The translations under genes and the position numbers were made by a program. A stretch of DNA of 64,000 nucleotides from Vulcanococcus limneticus LL (lineage in GTDB: Bacteria; Cyanobacteriota; Cyanobacteriia; PCC-6307; Cyanobiaceae), in the NCBI RefSeq assembly GCF_002252705.1, contig NZ_NQLA01000005.1:62001-126000 (forward strand). Direction: 5' to 3'. Below the pieces are notes generated by a model, which saw only the letters and a program-made list of their open reading frames with translations, was not told the origin of the DNA and made no database searches. The stretch's first letter is position 1. Every line of letters starts with the position of its first letter. Below, piece after piece: positions 1 to 10,460 of the stretch.

Positions 1-228
1 TCCCTCCCGACCGGCGGAGCTGGCCGCGGCGGCCAGCTCCGCCAGCGGGAGCCGGGGGTGCACCTCGGCAGGCCAGGAGTGCTTGGTGTCGCACCAGGGA
101 CAGCCCACGTCGCAGCCGCCCAGCCGCAGGAAGAAGGCACTGCGGCCGGCGTGGGCCCCCTCGCCCTGGAGCGAGTGGAAGGTCTCCACCACCGGCAGGG
201 TCAGGGCGGCGCTGGTGGACTCGGTCAC
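1..228 (-). CDS. queE: 7-carboxy-7-deazaguanine synthase QueE (partial, C-terminus outside window)
   Basis: Only the first 76 codons are present, read leftward from a GTG at 228. The start region contains VVETFHSLQGEG followed by GRSAFFLRLGGC and a CX3CX2C iron-sulfur motif (CDVGCPWC) followed by DT. This is the radical-SAM cluster and N-terminal signature of QueE, which makes 7-carboxy-7-deazaguanine from carboxy-tetrahydropterin in queuosine and deazapurine synthesis. The GTG start is chosen because family similarity begins a few residues later and no earlier in-frame start looks better. It is divergent from the response regulator at 351. The family call is firm; the rest of the enzyme cannot be judged. 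Confidence 0.9.
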   Translation of the reverse strand, partial: MTESTSAALTLPVVETFHSLQGEGAHAGRSAFFLRLGGCDVGCPWCDTKHSWPAEVHPRLPLAELAAAASSAGREG

Positions 229-350
229 GGCACGGGAGAGGGCTCGGTCACGGCACTGCCTCGATGCGGCTGTGGAGCGGAACTGGGCCGGCACTGGATC
301 CTCTCTACCGTGCCACGGCAACATGCCCTGGAATGAACGGCTGCAGCGGC

Positions 351-974
351 ATGGCGATGAACTGCCTGATCCTGGAGGACCAGGCGCTGCTGGCCGATCT
401 GCTGGCCCGCAACCTGGCCACCTACCCGGGCCTGAAGGTGGTGGGGATCGCCGGCAGCGTGGCCGAAGGCCGGCGCCTCTGCCGCGAGCACACGCCCGAC
501 CTGCTCGTGATGGACCTGATGCTGCCGGACGGCCTGGGGGTGGAGGTGGCCGAGCAGCTGATCCGCGACCGCCCCGAGGCGCGGGTGATCGTGCTCTCGG
601 CCGAGTGCCAGCGGCTGCAGTGCTCGCGCCACCTCCACAACGCGATCGTGGCGGTGATCGACAAGACCGAGGCGCTCGAGAAGCTGCAGCACCAGGTCCG
701 CCGCCTGCTGGTGGAGGCCCGGCTCGGTGGGGAGGGCGCCGACGGTGGCGAGGCCCCCGCCGGGGCGCCGGCCCACTGGGACCGCCTGACCCGCCGGGAG
801 CGGGAGGTGTTCCAGCTGATCGGTGAGGGACTCTCCAGCGAGGCGATCGCCGAGCGGCTCGGCCTGTCGGTGCTCACCGCCCGCACCCACCGCAAGCACA
901 TCACCTCCAAGCTCGGCATCAAGGGCGGCGAACTGGTGCTGCTGGCCTCCGCCTTCGTGCGGCACGCCCCCTGA
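351..974 (+). CDS. NarL/FixJ-type response regulator
   Basis: About 207 residues. The N-terminal receiver domain has the acidic pair in LILEDQ, the phospho-acceptor Asp near residue 55 (VMDLMLPDG), a switch Ser in VLSAE and a Lys in VIDKTE. A linker leads to a LuxR-type helix-turn-helix (RLTRREREVFQLIGEG to GIKGGELVLLA) that should bind DNA. ATGs at 333, 351 and 357 are all possible starts and none has a clear Shine-Dalgarno; 351 or 357 puts the first beta-strand at the N-terminus. Its TGA overlaps the ATG of the histidine kinase at 974 by one base, so the pair is almost certainly translationally coupled and cognate. Confidence 0.88.
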   Translation: MAMNCLILEDQALLADLLARNLATYPGLKVVGIAGSVAEGRRLCREHTPDLLVMDLMLPDGLGVEVAEQLIRDRPEARVIVLSAECQRLQCSRHLHNAIVAVIDKTEALEKLQHQVRRLLVEARLGGEGADGGEAPAGAPAHWDRLTRREREVFQLIGEGLSSEAIAERLGLSVLTARTHRKHITSKLGIKGGELVLLASAFVRHAP

Positions 975-3322
975 TGGGCCGACCGCGCCTGCGGCTGCCG
1001 GCCCTGGGCAACCGCGCCACCACGGTGCTCCTGGCGCTGGCCTACGCCCTGGTGGGCAGCCTGACCCTGTGGCTGGTGCGGGAGGCGGGCTATGGCCTGG
1101 CGGTGCCGGTGTGGCCCGCCAGCGGCCTCGCCCTGGCCCTGCTGCTGCGGCGCGGCCGGGCCCTGGCGCCGGGGGTGCTGGTGGGCTCGCTGCTGGTGAA
1201 CCTGGTGAACCTGCCCCTGCTCTCGGACGCACCGGCCCCCCGACTCGCCACCGTGGCCGTGCCCCTGGTGATCGCCCTCGGGGCCACCCTCCAGGCCGTG
1301 CTGGGGGCCGCCTGGGTGCGCCGGCGGCTTGGATCCCGCCCGGCCCTCGACCGCGCCCAGGACATCTTGCGGCTGGTGCTGCTGGGGGGGCCCTGCGCCT
1401 GTCTGGCGGGCTCGGTCTTCGGTGTGGGTGCCCAGCTGCTGGCCGGTGTGGTCACGCTGGCCCAGGCACCGGTCGCCTGGCTCACCTGGTGGGTGGGTGA
1501 TTCGGTGGGCGTGATCGTGTTCGCGCCGCTGGTCCTGATGTTGCTGCCAGACCGGGGGGCGCTGTGGCGCGGCCGCCGCTGGCGGGTGGCCCTGCCCTCG
1601 CTGCTGGTCACTGCGCTGTCGGTAGCCGTGTTCCTGTTCAGCGCCGCCCAGGAGCGGCGCCAGCTGCAGCTCTATCTGGCGCAGCAGGCCACCCAGGCCA
1701 GCAGCGCCCTGCAGCGCAATCTGGTGCGCCACCAGGAGGTGCTCGAGGGCCTGCGCAGCCTGATGGCGGTGCACACCCTGACCGTTGCGGGCGACTTCGA
1801 GCGCTACACCCGCAGCAGCCTGCAGCGCCTCGACGGCCTGGATGCCCTGTCCTGGAATGTCTTTCTCCGCCCGGAGCAGCTGGAGCCCTTCGAGCAGCAG
1901 CGGCGCCGGGAGACGCCGGGCTACCGGATCTTCGAGAGGGGACCCAACGGGACGCCGCAGCCGGTTGAGCCAGGTCGCTCCGGCTACGTGGCCGTGGACT
2001 ACATCGAGCCGCTGGCCCGCAACGCCCGTGCCCTTGGCTTCGACATCGCCTCGGATCCGGTGCGCGCCCATGCCATCGATCGGGCCCGGGATTCCGGCCG
2101 GATCCAGGCCACGGCCCCGATCCGGCTGGTGCAGGAATCCGGCAGTCAGCAGGGGATCCTGCTGTTGCTGCCCGTGTATCGCAACGGCGGGCAGGGCCAG
2201 GATCCGGAGCAGCGCCGCCGCGATCTGAAGGGCTTTGCGGTGGGCGTCTACCGCTTCGGCAACCTGCTCAACGACACCTTCGCCGGCGGCGATTACGACC
2301 AGCTGAGCCTGCGCCTGCTGGATGTGACCCCCGGCGAGGGGGCTGTGGAACTGGCCCGCCGCGGCCACCCCGACCTGCTCAGCGCCGCGCTGCCCCGCAC
2401 CCCCGTGGTGAGCCAGCGCTTCGAGCAGGCCGGACGGCTCTGGAAGCTGGAGGTGCGGCCCGCCGCGGGCTCGCTGCAGGGCCGCAACCTCTCCACGGCC
2501 CCGGCCCTGCTGGTGGGTGGCCTGCTGGTCTGCGGTCTGCTGGAGGCGCTGTTGCTGCTGGCCACGGGGGTGGAGAGCCGGGTGCGCATCGAGCTGGAAC
2601 GCAAGCTGCGCACCAGCCTGGCGGCCGCTGCGGTGGCCCATGAGATCAAGCAGCCGCTCACGGCCCTGCTCTACCAGGCCGACTGGCTGGAGGCGGAGCT
2701 GAGGCGCATCGAGGGGGCTCCGGCCGCGGTCCAGGGGCTGCCGTCTGGCCCGGATCAGGCTGGCGTGCTCCTACCCCTGATCAAGGCCGCCGAGGGCGTG
2801 AGCTGCCAGGCCCGCCAGGTGAGCATCACCGTGGAGAAGATCCGGGACGTGCTCCGCAACGTGGCCAGCCAGCTGGCGCCGATCGACCTGACCGATCCGA
2901 TCTTTGGCGCCCTGCTGCTGGCCAAGGCCGATCTCAACCGCTACCGGATCCGGCTCGAAACCGTGGGGCTGGAGGAGCCGGTGACGGTGCTGGGGGACCG
3001 GGAACAGCTGCAGCTGGTGGTGCACAACCTGATCCGCAACGCCATCGAGGCCACCGGTGCCGGCGGCGGGGTGCGTCTGGCGCTGCACCGCGGCGACCAG
3101 GCGGTGGAGCTGGAGGTGGCCGATGACGGCCCCGGCTTCCCCCAGGGCCCGGTGGACCTGGATGGGCTGCTGATGGCCAGCAGCAAGAGCGAGGGCCTGG
3201 GCATCGGCCTCTATGTGGTGCGCTGCGCGGTGGAAAACCACCACGGCAGCCTGGAGATCGGCCGCTCCGACCTGGGCGGTGCCTCGGTGCGGCTGCGCTT
3301 CCCACTGGCCTCCAAGCTCTGA
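974..3322 (+). CDS. Membrane sensor histidine kinase with MASE1 and CHASE-like domains
   Basis: 782 residues. A hydrophobic MASE1-like region spans about residues 15-215 (VWPASGLALALLL is typical). A transmembrane helix near 210-230 follows, then an extracytoplasmic CHASE-like segment (about 240-470, with RRRETPGYRIFERGP and AVDYIEPLARN), then another helix near 510-535. The kinase core has phospho-accepting His556 in AVAHEIKQPLTALL, an N box (LIRNAIEATG), G1 (DDGPGFP) and G2 (GLGIGLYVV). The kinase would sense an external or membrane signal and phosphorylate the regulator encoded immediately upstream (ATGA overlap). The ligand is unknown; CHASE domains elsewhere bind small molecules such as cytokinin-like adenines or peptides. 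Stop is 47 bp from the convergent pyrG end. Confidence 0.9.
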   Translation: MGRPRLRLPALGNRATTVLLALAYALVGSLTLWLVREAGYGLAVPVWPASGLALALLLRRGRALAPGVLVGSLLVNLVNLPLLSDAPAPRLATVAVPLVIALGATLQAVLGAAWVRRRLGSRPALDRAQDILRLVLLGGPCACLAGSVFGVGAQLLAGVVTLAQAPVAWLTWWVGDSVGVIVFAPLVLMLLPDRGALWRGRRWRVALPSLLVTALSVAVFLFSAAQERRQLQLYLAQQATQASSALQRNLVRHQEVLEGLRSLMAVHTLTVAGDFERYTRSSLQRLDGLDALSWNVFLRPEQLEPFEQQRRRETPGYRIFERGPNGTPQPVEPGRSGYVAVDYIEPLARNARALGFDIASDPVRAHAIDRARDSGRIQATAPIRLVQESGSQQGILLLLPVYRNGGQGQDPEQRRRDLKGFAVGVYRFGNLLNDTFAGGDYDQLSLRLLDVTPGEGAVELARRGHPDLLSAALPRTPVVSQRFEQAGRLWKLEVRPAAGSLQGRNLSTAPALLVGGLLVCGLLEALLLLATGVESRVRIELERKLRTSLAAAAVAHEIKQPLTALLYQADWLEAELRRIEGAPAAVQGLPSGPDQAGVLLPLIKAAEGVSCQARQVSITVEKIRDVLRNVASQLAPIDLTDPIFGALLLAKADLNRYRIRLETVGLEEPVTVLGDREQLQLVVHNLIRNAIEATGAGGGVRLALHRGDQAVELEVADDGPGFPQGPVDLDGLLMASSKSEGLGIGLYVVRCAVENHHGSLEIGRSDLGGASVRLRFPLASKL

Positions 3323-3369
3323 GGGGGCCGCAGGGGGAGGAGCCGGCCTCCCCGATACCACTCCTCCGC

Positions 3370-5031
<1,662 letters not shown>

Positions 5032-5058
5032 TCAATTTACCGATCGTCATCGAGGGGT

Positions 5059-5136
5059 TCGCGGCGGCCCTGCGCCGGAGGCGGCTCGGCGCCCGCGGGG
5101 CGGGCGATAGCCGCCTCCGGCGCAGGGCCGCCGCGA
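5059..5136. repeat. Perfect 28-bp inverted repeat upstream of pyrG
   Basis: The arm 5059-5086 is exactly complementary to 5109-5136. The 22-base centre contains a second perfect 7-bp inverted repeat (5090-5096 with 5100-5106, loop GGG). As RNA or single-stranded DNA this is an exceptionally stable hairpin. There is no T-run after either arm, so it is not a standard intrinsic terminator. It lies 46-123 bp upstream of the pyrG start, in the 5' region of that gene. It could be a REP-like or MITE-like element, or a leader structure. Confidence 0.85.
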
Positions 5137-5220
5137 GGGCGGGAGGGGGTGGGGCAGGGGGCCGAGTTCGGGTGGGGAGGGTGGTGGGGCCGAGGGCTTG
5201 GGAAGGGGGCGTGGTCGAGG
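5137..5220. other. G-tract-rich intergenic stretch on the + strand
   Basis: The + strand here contains repeated runs of three to five G separated by one to eight bases (for example GGGAGGGGGTGGGG), enough for potential G-quadruplexes. The pyrG-dps intergenic region (5014-5433) contains no convincing gene. Its contents are this tract between two long hairpins, plus a C-rich, coding-like but unsupported stretch up to 5350. Any function is inference. Confidence 0.45.
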
Positions 5221-5355
5221 TCCTGGGTTGGGGCTGCATGGGTTCGGCGCTGGCTGTTGGCCCTCTGGTGGCTACCTGCTGGCCGTTCGGCCTGCCCTTC
5301 CCCCTGCTGGCTGCTGCCAACCGCCCTCCCCCTCACCCCAAGGACCTTGCGGAGC

Positions 5356-5429
5356 GCTCCCAGTGTCGGGCTGGCGGCGGGATTAAAGCCCAACGGGCTG
5401 CCGCCCGCCGCCAGCCCGACACTGGGAGC
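5356..5429. repeat. Perfect 26-bp inverted repeat just downstream of dps
   Basis: The arm 5356-5381 is exactly complementary to 5404-5429. The central 22 bases contain a further 5-bp hairpin (AGCCC, loop AAC, GGGCT at 5387-5399). It ends four bases beyond the dps stop, so it would form at the 3' end of the dps transcript. No U-run follows, so a conventional intrinsic terminator is not obvious, but the structure could protect the 3' end or block transcription. It is not the same sequence as the pyrG-side hairpin, although both have a long perfect stem and a small inner hairpin. Confidence 0.85.
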
Positions 5430-5433
5430 ACAC

Positions 5434-5931
5434 TCACCCCTCCAGCAGGCTCCGCAGCATCCAGGCGGTCTTCTCGTGGATCTGCAGCCGCTGGGTGAGC
5501 AGGTCGGCGGTGGGCTGATCGTTGGCGGCATCGGCCAGCTCGAACACGCCACGGGCGGTGCGGGCCACGGCCTCGTGGCCCATCACCAGCTCCTTCACCA
5601 TCTCCAGGGCAGGCGGCACCCCCTGGGTTTCCGGGATCGAGGCCAGGGCGGCGAAGGCGGCGCCACCGAAGGGAGCGGGATGGCCCAGGGCGCGGATGCG
5701 CTCGGCGACTACATCGAGGGCATTCCACAGCTCCGTGTACTGATCCATGAACATCAGGTGGAGCGTGTTGAACATCGGCCCGGTCACGTTCCAGTGGAAG
5801 CCGTGGGTCTTGCCGTAGAGCACATAGGAATCAGCCAGCAGCCGGCCCAGGCCCGCGGCGATGGCCTGGCGCTGGTCTGCGGGGATGCCGATGTCGATCG
5901 GGGGTGCGACGACGGCGGAGGCCTTGGCCAT
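5434..5931 (-). CDS. dps: Dps-family ferritin-like DNA-protecting protein
   Basis: 165 residues from the ATG at 5931, which has AGGA upstream; a longer reading to 5997 adds a non-homologous tail and is rejected. Dps forms dodecameric cages that oxidise iron with peroxide and protect DNA in starvation or oxidative stress. The ferroxidase signature is visible: His46-Trp47 in HGFHWNVTG, and Asp73 and Glu77 in LDVVAERI, with helices continuing to the C-terminus (TADLLTQRLQIHEKTAWML). It lies between a group-2 sigma factor and pyrG, all leftward. A perfect 26-bp inverted repeat follows the stop. Confidence 0.93.
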   Translation of the reverse strand: MAKASAVVAPPIDIGIPADQRQAIAAGLGRLLADSYVLYGKTHGFHWNVTGPMFNTLHLMFMDQYTELWNALDVVAERIRALGHPAPFGGAAFAALASIPETQGVPPALEMVKELVMGHEAVARTARGVFELADAANDQPTADLLTQRLQIHEKTAWMLRSLLEG

Positions 5932-6064
5932 GGTCCTGTCCGGAGTGAATCCGGGGTGGAGATGCCCTCGTTCTAGCGATGGCCTCCGGCCTACCACCCA
6001 GCCCGCAGCAGTTCGTCAGTTCCAGGGCCAGATCAACGCAAGACCCGCCCAGGCCACGGCCAGC

Positions 6065-7192
6065 TCAGCCCAGGTCCAGCAGGTAGTCGCGCACGCGGCC
6101 GCGGCGCTGGGGCTGGCGCAGCTTGTGCAGGGCCCGCGACTCGATCTGCCGCACCCGCTCGCGAGAGAGATGCAGCCCCTCGCCGATCTGGGAGAGCGTC
6201 TGGGGGGTGTCGTCCTCCAGTCCGTAGCGCAGGCGGATCACGGCCGCCTCCCGGCTGCTCAGTTCCTCCAGCAGGGCTTCCAGGTCGGCGTGGAGCTGCT
6301 CGCGGCTGAGATGCTGCTCCGGCGTGGCGTGGCTGTCCTCCAGCAGGTCGCCGAGCTCGGTGTCCTGGCCCTGGCCCACCCGGGCCTCCAGCGACACGGA
6401 CCGCGGCACCTGCAGCAGGATGAGGCGCACCACCTCCTCGCTCAGGCCCAGCTCCTGGGCCAGGTCGGCCACCGAGGCGACGCGGCCCTGGACGCTGGCG
6501 ATCTGGCGCTGGGCCTTCTTGATCCGGTTCAACTTCTCCGTCACGTGCACCGGCAGGCGGATCGTGCGGCTCTGGGTGGCGATCGCCCGGGTGATGCCCT
6601 GGCGGATCCACCAGTAGGCGTAGGTGCTGAAGCGGAAGCCACGGGTGGGGTCGTACTTCTCCACGGCCCGCTCCAGGCCCAGGGTCCCCTCCTGCACCAG
6701 GTCCAGCAGTTCCAGGCCGCGCTGCTGGTACTTCTTGGCCACCGCCACCACCAGCCGCAGGTTGGCCTGGATCATGCGGTCGCGGGCGCGGCGGCCCCGG
6801 TGCAGGGCCTGCCTGAGATCGGCCACGCTCAGCTCAAGCCGCTCGGCCCAGGCCCGGTAGCCCTCCTGCCGCTCTGCCCGCAGCTCGGCGGGGCCCAGTC
6901 CGGCGCGCTCCGCCCACTGCTGCAGGGTGGGAGCGTGGCCCAGCTGGACGGCCAGCTGCCGCTGGCTCTCCTCCAGGGCAATCAGGCTGGCCAGCGCAGG
7001 GGTTTCGGCGGCCAAGCCGCCCCGCTCCCGCAACAGCTGCTCCCGCCGCTGCACCAGGCGGGCCAAGGTGAGTTCCTCCTCGTGGCTGAGCAGTTCCACC
7101 CGGCCGATGTCCTGGAGGTAGAGACGAACCGGATCGGTGCTGGCGCACCGTGGGCTCGGGCGGCTCCCGGAACGGGACAAGGCGTGGGGCAC
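6065..7192 (-). CDS. Group-2 RNA polymerase sigma-70 factor
   Basis: About 375 residues from a GTG at 7192; the exact start is uncertain because similarity begins at DPVRLYLQDIGRVELL (region 1.2). Region 2 contains MIQANLRLVVAVAKKYQ, LLDLVQEGTLGLERAVEKYDP and FSTYAYWWIRQGITRAI. Region 3 contains RLPVHVTEKLNRI, and region 4 has LRYGL and the helix-turn-helix LSRERVRQIESRAL. This is the organisation of cyanobacterial group-2 (non-essential, stress or nutrient) sigma factors. It lacks the long acidic N-terminal region 1.1 of SigA. Unusually, about 70 residues (Arg/Glu/Leu-rich, 55-130) lie between regions 1.2 and 2. It neighbours dps, but the sequence does not show co-regulation. Confidence 0.9.
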   Translation of the reverse strand: MPHALSRSGSRPSPRCASTDPVRLYLQDIGRVELLSHEEELTLARLVQRREQLLRERGGLAAETPALASLIALEESQRQLAVQLGHAPTLQQWAERAGLGPAELRAERQEGYRAWAERLELSVADLRQALHRGRRARDRMIQANLRLVVAVAKKYQQRGLELLDLVQEGTLGLERAVEKYDPTRGFRFSTYAYWWIRQGITRAIATQSRTIRLPVHVTEKLNRIKKAQRQIASVQGRVASVADLAQELGLSEEVVRLILLQVPRSVSLEARVGQGQDTELGDLLEDSHATPEQHLSREQLHADLEALLEELSSREAAVIRLRYGLEDDTPQTLSQIGEGLHLSRERVRQIESRALHKLRQPQRRGRVRDYLLDLG

Positions 7193-7347
7193 CGGGCCAG
7201 GAGGGTCTGGGGACAGTCCAAGGCTCGGGTCTCAGTTGAGAAGGTCTGGCAAATCCCGGGTTTCTGTTTGGGATTGCGTCATGGCTGGTCCCTCCATGGC
7301 CGGGGATCGTCGTGGGACGTTCCGGCATCGGGACCGGCTCCGCCGTC

Positions 7348-9171
7348 TCAGCCCTCCTCCTCCACCCAGGTGCTGGCCACGTGCAGTTCCTCCAGCTGCT
7401 TCGCTGATACGCCACCGGGGGCGCCGGTCATCAGGCAGCGGGCCTGTTGGGTCTTCGGGAAGGCGATCGTGTCGCGGATCGACTCCTCGCCCGCCAGCAG
7501 CATCACGATCCGGTCCACGCCATAGGCCAGGCCGCCGTGGGGTGGTGCGCCCATGTCCAGGGCCTCCATCAGGAAGCCGAACTGGCGGTTGGCCTCCTCC
7601 AAGGGCAGGCCGATGGTCTGCAGCACCTGGCGCTGCAGGGCCGAATCGTGGATGCGCAGCGAGCCGCCACCCAGCTCCAGGCCGTTGAGCACCAGGTCGT
7701 AGGCCTGGGCCCGGGCGGTGGGCAGGGTGTCGGCCCAGCGTTCCGGATCGCTGCCGAGATCTTCGGCGTTGGGGGCACAGAAGGGGTGGTGCAGGGCCTC
7801 GAGACGGTTCTCGTCGACGTTGAACTCGAACATCGGGAAGTCCACGACCCAGAGGAAGTTCCACTGGTCGTTCTCGCGATCGGGCTTCACCAGACCCAGC
7901 TCGCGGGCCAGGAACTGGCGCACCCGATCGAGGGCCTTGTTGACCGTGGCGGTGTCGCCGGCCCCGAACAGCAGCAGGGTGCCGGGCTGGGCGCCGGTGC
8001 GCTCCAGCAGTTCGGCCTTCCTGGCGTCGGAGAGGTTGTCCTTGATGGCGCCGATCGTGTCGATCTCGCCGCCCTCGCGCACGCGGATGAAGGCCAGGCC
8101 ACCGGCGCCGGCGGCCTGGGCCTCGGAAAACACGTCGCCGCCGGGCTTGATGCGCACGTTGCTGATGGCGTCGTTGCCGCCGGGCACGGCGATCACCTTC
8201 ACCGCGCCGCCGCCGGCCACGGCACCCGAGAACACCTTGAAGCCCATGTCCGCCACCAGGTCGCTCACGTCGGTGAGCTCGAGGCCGTAGCGGGTGTCGG
8301 GCCGGTCGGTGCCGTAGCGCGCCATGGCCTCATGCCAGGTGAGGCGCGGGAAGGGGCGGGGCAGCTCCACGCCTTTCACCGCTTTCCAGATGCTGGCGAT
8401 CAGGGCCTCGTTGAGCTCCAGGATCTGCTCCTGGTCCATGAAGCTCATCTCGATGTCCAGCTGGGTGAATTCCGGCTGGCGATCGGCCCGCAGATCCTCG
8501 TCGCGGAAGCAGCGGGCCACCTGGTAGTAGCGCTCCAGGCCGCCCACCATCAGCAGCTGCTTGAACAGCTGCGGCGACTGGGGCAGGGCAAACCACTCGC
8601 CGCCGTTCACACGGCTTGGCACCAGGTAGTCGCGGGCGCCCTCGGGGGTGGAGCGGGTGAGCACCGGCGTCTCCACCTCGATGAAGCCCTGCTCTTCGAG
8701 GAAGCGGCGCATGGCCTGCACGGCCTGGTGGCGCAGGCGCAGATTGCCGTTCATGCGCTCGCGGCGCAGATCCAGATAGCGGTGGCGCAGCCGCAGCTCC
8801 TCGCGGGTGTTCTCCTCGTCGTGCACCGACACCGCGAAGGGCAGGGTGCCCTTGACGGCGTTGAGCACGGTGATGCCGCTGGCCAGCACCTCCACGGCGC
8901 CGGTGGCCAGCCGCTCGTTGATCGATTCGGCCGGGCGGGCCCGCACGGTGCCCTCCACCCGGATCACCGTCTCGTTGCGCAGGTGCTCAGCAACGGCGAA
9001 GGCGCTCGCCCCCAGGTCCGGGTCCACCGTGATCTGCACGGTGCCGCTGCGGTCCCGCAGGTCGATGAAGATCACGCCGCCGTGGTCGCGGCGCCGATCC
9101 ACCCAGCCGCAGAGCTGCACCGCCTGGCCGGCGGCATCTGCACGCAGGTCGCCGCACCCGTGGCTGCGCAT
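7348..9171 (-). CDS. aspS: Aspartyl-tRNA synthetase
   Basis: 607 residues, the normal bacterial-type length. The N-terminal OB-fold anticodon-binding domain ([23 protein letters not shown]) is followed by a class II catalytic core with [14 protein letters not shown], the motif 2 stretch [20 protein letters not shown] and the C-terminal motif 3 ([13 protein letters not shown]). The GAD insert lies between. The enzyme charges tRNA-Asp. Many cyanobacterial enzymes are non-discriminating and also charge tRNA-Asn; the sequence alone does not decide this here. It lies 113 bp downstream of gcvT in the same direction. Start is the ATG at 9171. Confidence 0.97.
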   Translation of the reverse strand: MRSHGCGDLRADAAGQAVQLCGWVDRRRDHGGVIFIDLRDRSGTVQITVDPDLGASAFAVAEHLRNETVIRVEGTVRARPAESINERLATGAVEVLASGITVLNAVKGTLPFAVSVHDEENTREELRLRHRYLDLRRERMNGNLRLRHQAVQAMRRFLEEQGFIEVETPVLTRSTPEGARDYLVPSRVNGGEWFALPQSPQLFKQLLMVGGLERYYQVARCFRDEDLRADRQPEFTQLDIEMSFMDQEQILELNEALIASIWKAVKGVELPRPFPRLTWHEAMARYGTDRPDTRYGLELTDVSDLVADMGFKVFSGAVAGGGAVKVIAVPGGNDAISNVRIKPGGDVFSEAQAAGAGGLAFIRVREGGEIDTIGAIKDNLSDARKAELLERTGAQPGTLLLFGAGDTATVNKALDRVRQFLARELGLVKPDRENDQWNFLWVVDFPMFEFNVDENRLEALHHPFCAPNAEDLGSDPERWADTLPTARAQAYDLVLNGLELGGGSLRIHDSALQRQVLQTIGLPLEEANRQFGFLMEALDMGAPPHGGLAYGVDRIVMLLAGEESIRDTIAFPKTQQARCLMTGAPGGVSAKQLEELHVASTWVEEEG

Positions 9172-9284
9172 CAGATCAAACGAGGGGAATCAGCGAGTTT
9201 CCCACGCAGCGGGACAGGCAGGGGCACCGGTGGCACCGACTGCGGCGGGGCCCGGAGGGGGGTCAGCACCGGGCTGGGTCGGCG

Positions 9285-10460
9285 TCAGCGCCGATAGAAG
9301 GGGCGTTTCACCACCACGGCCGGCTCGGCCTTGCCGCGGATCTCCACAGCCAGCTCGCTGCCGATCCTGGCGGCGCCGGCCGGCACCAGGGCCAGGGCGA
9401 TCGCCTTGCCCAGGCTCGGCGACCAGCTGCCGCTGGTGACCTCCCCCACCGGCTCTCCGTTCCAGAGCACCGGGTAGCCGTGCCGGGCGATGGCCCGCCC
9501 CGCCAGCTCCAGGCCCACCAGGCGCCGGCCCACACCCTCGGCGCTCTGGCGCTCCAGCACCTCCCGGCCGATGAAGGGCTTGGGCATCTCCAGGTGCACC
9601 AGCCAGCCCAGGCCCACCTCCAGGGGGGTAGTGCTGGCGTCCATCTCGTTGCCGTAGAGGTGTAGGCCCGCCTCCAGGCGCAGGGTGTCGCGGGCGCCGA
9701 GGCCGCAGGGGGCCACGCCCTCGGCCAGCAGCTGCTCCCACAGGGCCAGGCCGGCCTGGCGCTCCAGCAGCAGCTCGAATCCGTCCTCACCGGTGTAGCC
9801 GGTGCGCCCCACGAAAACGGGGGCGCCAGAGGCGGCTCCCTGGGCCGAGCCGGCCAGACGCAGCGTGCGGTGGCCGAAGCGGGGCAGGCCGCCCAGGTCG
9901 ACGCCCGCCAGGGCCTCCAGGCGGGCCGGGGCCTCGGGGCCCTGCAGGGCCAGCAGCACCCCGTCGCCCTTGCGGTCGGCGATGGTGATGCCCTGGGGCT
10001 CCAGCTGGCTGCGCAGCCAGGCCGTGTCGGCCTCGGCGCAGGCGGCGTTGATCACCAACAGCAGCTCGTCGGTCTCGGTGGGGTCATCCTCGGTGGGGTC
10101 ATCGGCTGCGGTGCGATGGCCCCGGTCGTAGACGATCAGGTCGTCGCGGATGCCTCCGGCTTCGTTGAGCAGCACGGTGTAGCAGGCCTCGCCGGGGCCG
10201 ATGCGGAACAGGTCGCTGGGCACCAGGCCCTGCAGAGCGTCCTTGGCGCCCTCACCCCGCAGGCGGAGCACCCCCATGTGGGAGATGTCGAACACCCCGC
10301 AGCCCTGGCGCACGGCCTGGTGCTCGACCACCAGGCCGGCGAACTGCACCGCCAACTCCCAGCCGGCGAAGGGCACCAGGCGCCCGCCTGCCGCGCGGAC
10401 GGCCTCGAACAGGGGCGTGCGCGCCAGGGGCGCGGCCGGGGCGGCCTGGGCTTCGGCCAT
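9285..10460 (-). CDS. gcvT: Glycine cleavage system T protein (aminomethyltransferase)
   Basis: 391 residues. It transfers the aminomethyl carbon from lipoylated H protein to tetrahydrofolate, releasing ammonia, in photorespiratory glycine breakdown. Signatures include TPLFEAVRAAGGRLVPFAGWE at the N-terminus, CGVFDISHMG, VFVGRTGYTGEDGFELL and LRLEAGLHLYGNEMD. The C-terminal domain has LVGLELAGRAIARHGYP and GEVTSGSWSPSLGKAIAL. A local insert holds Asp/Glu/Thr repeats (TAADDPTEDDPTETDE), seen as a short direct repeat in the DNA near 10085. GcvP and GcvH are not in the window. No glycine riboswitch consensus was recognised upstream. Confidence 0.96.
   Translation of the reverse strand: MAEAQAAPAAPLARTPLFEAVRAAGGRLVPFAGWELAVQFAGLVVEHQAVRQGCGVFDISHMGVLRLRGEGAKDALQGLVPSDLFRIGPGEACYTVLLNEAGGIRDDLIVYDRGHRTAADDPTEDDPTETDELLLVINAACAEADTAWLRSQLEPQGITIADRKGDGVLLALQGPEAPARLEALAGVDLGGLPRFGHRTLRLAGSAQGAASGAPVFVGRTGYTGEDGFELLLERQAGLALWEQLLAEGVAPCGLGARDTLRLEAGLHLYGNEMDASTTPLEVGLGWLVHLEMPKPFIGREVLERQSAEGVGRRLVGLELAGRAIARHGYPVLWNGEPVGEVTSGSWSPSLGKAIALALVPAGAARIGSELAVEIRGKAEPAVVVKRPFYRR

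Noticed and set aside
422-2641. Very long leftward open frame opposite the regulator and kinase genes
   Set aside because: Its translation is Gln/His/Arg/Gly-rich with no domains; it is the usual antisense shadow of GC-rich codon bias. The forward genes have clear domain signatures.
5172-5498. Forward 108-codon frame between pyrG and dps
   Set aside because: It runs through a G-tract and a 26-bp inverted repeat into dps, starts without a ribosome binding site and has no domain.
7447-9297. 616-codon forward frame opposite aspS
   Set aside because: Antisense shadow of aspS; no motif and His/Gln-rich composition.
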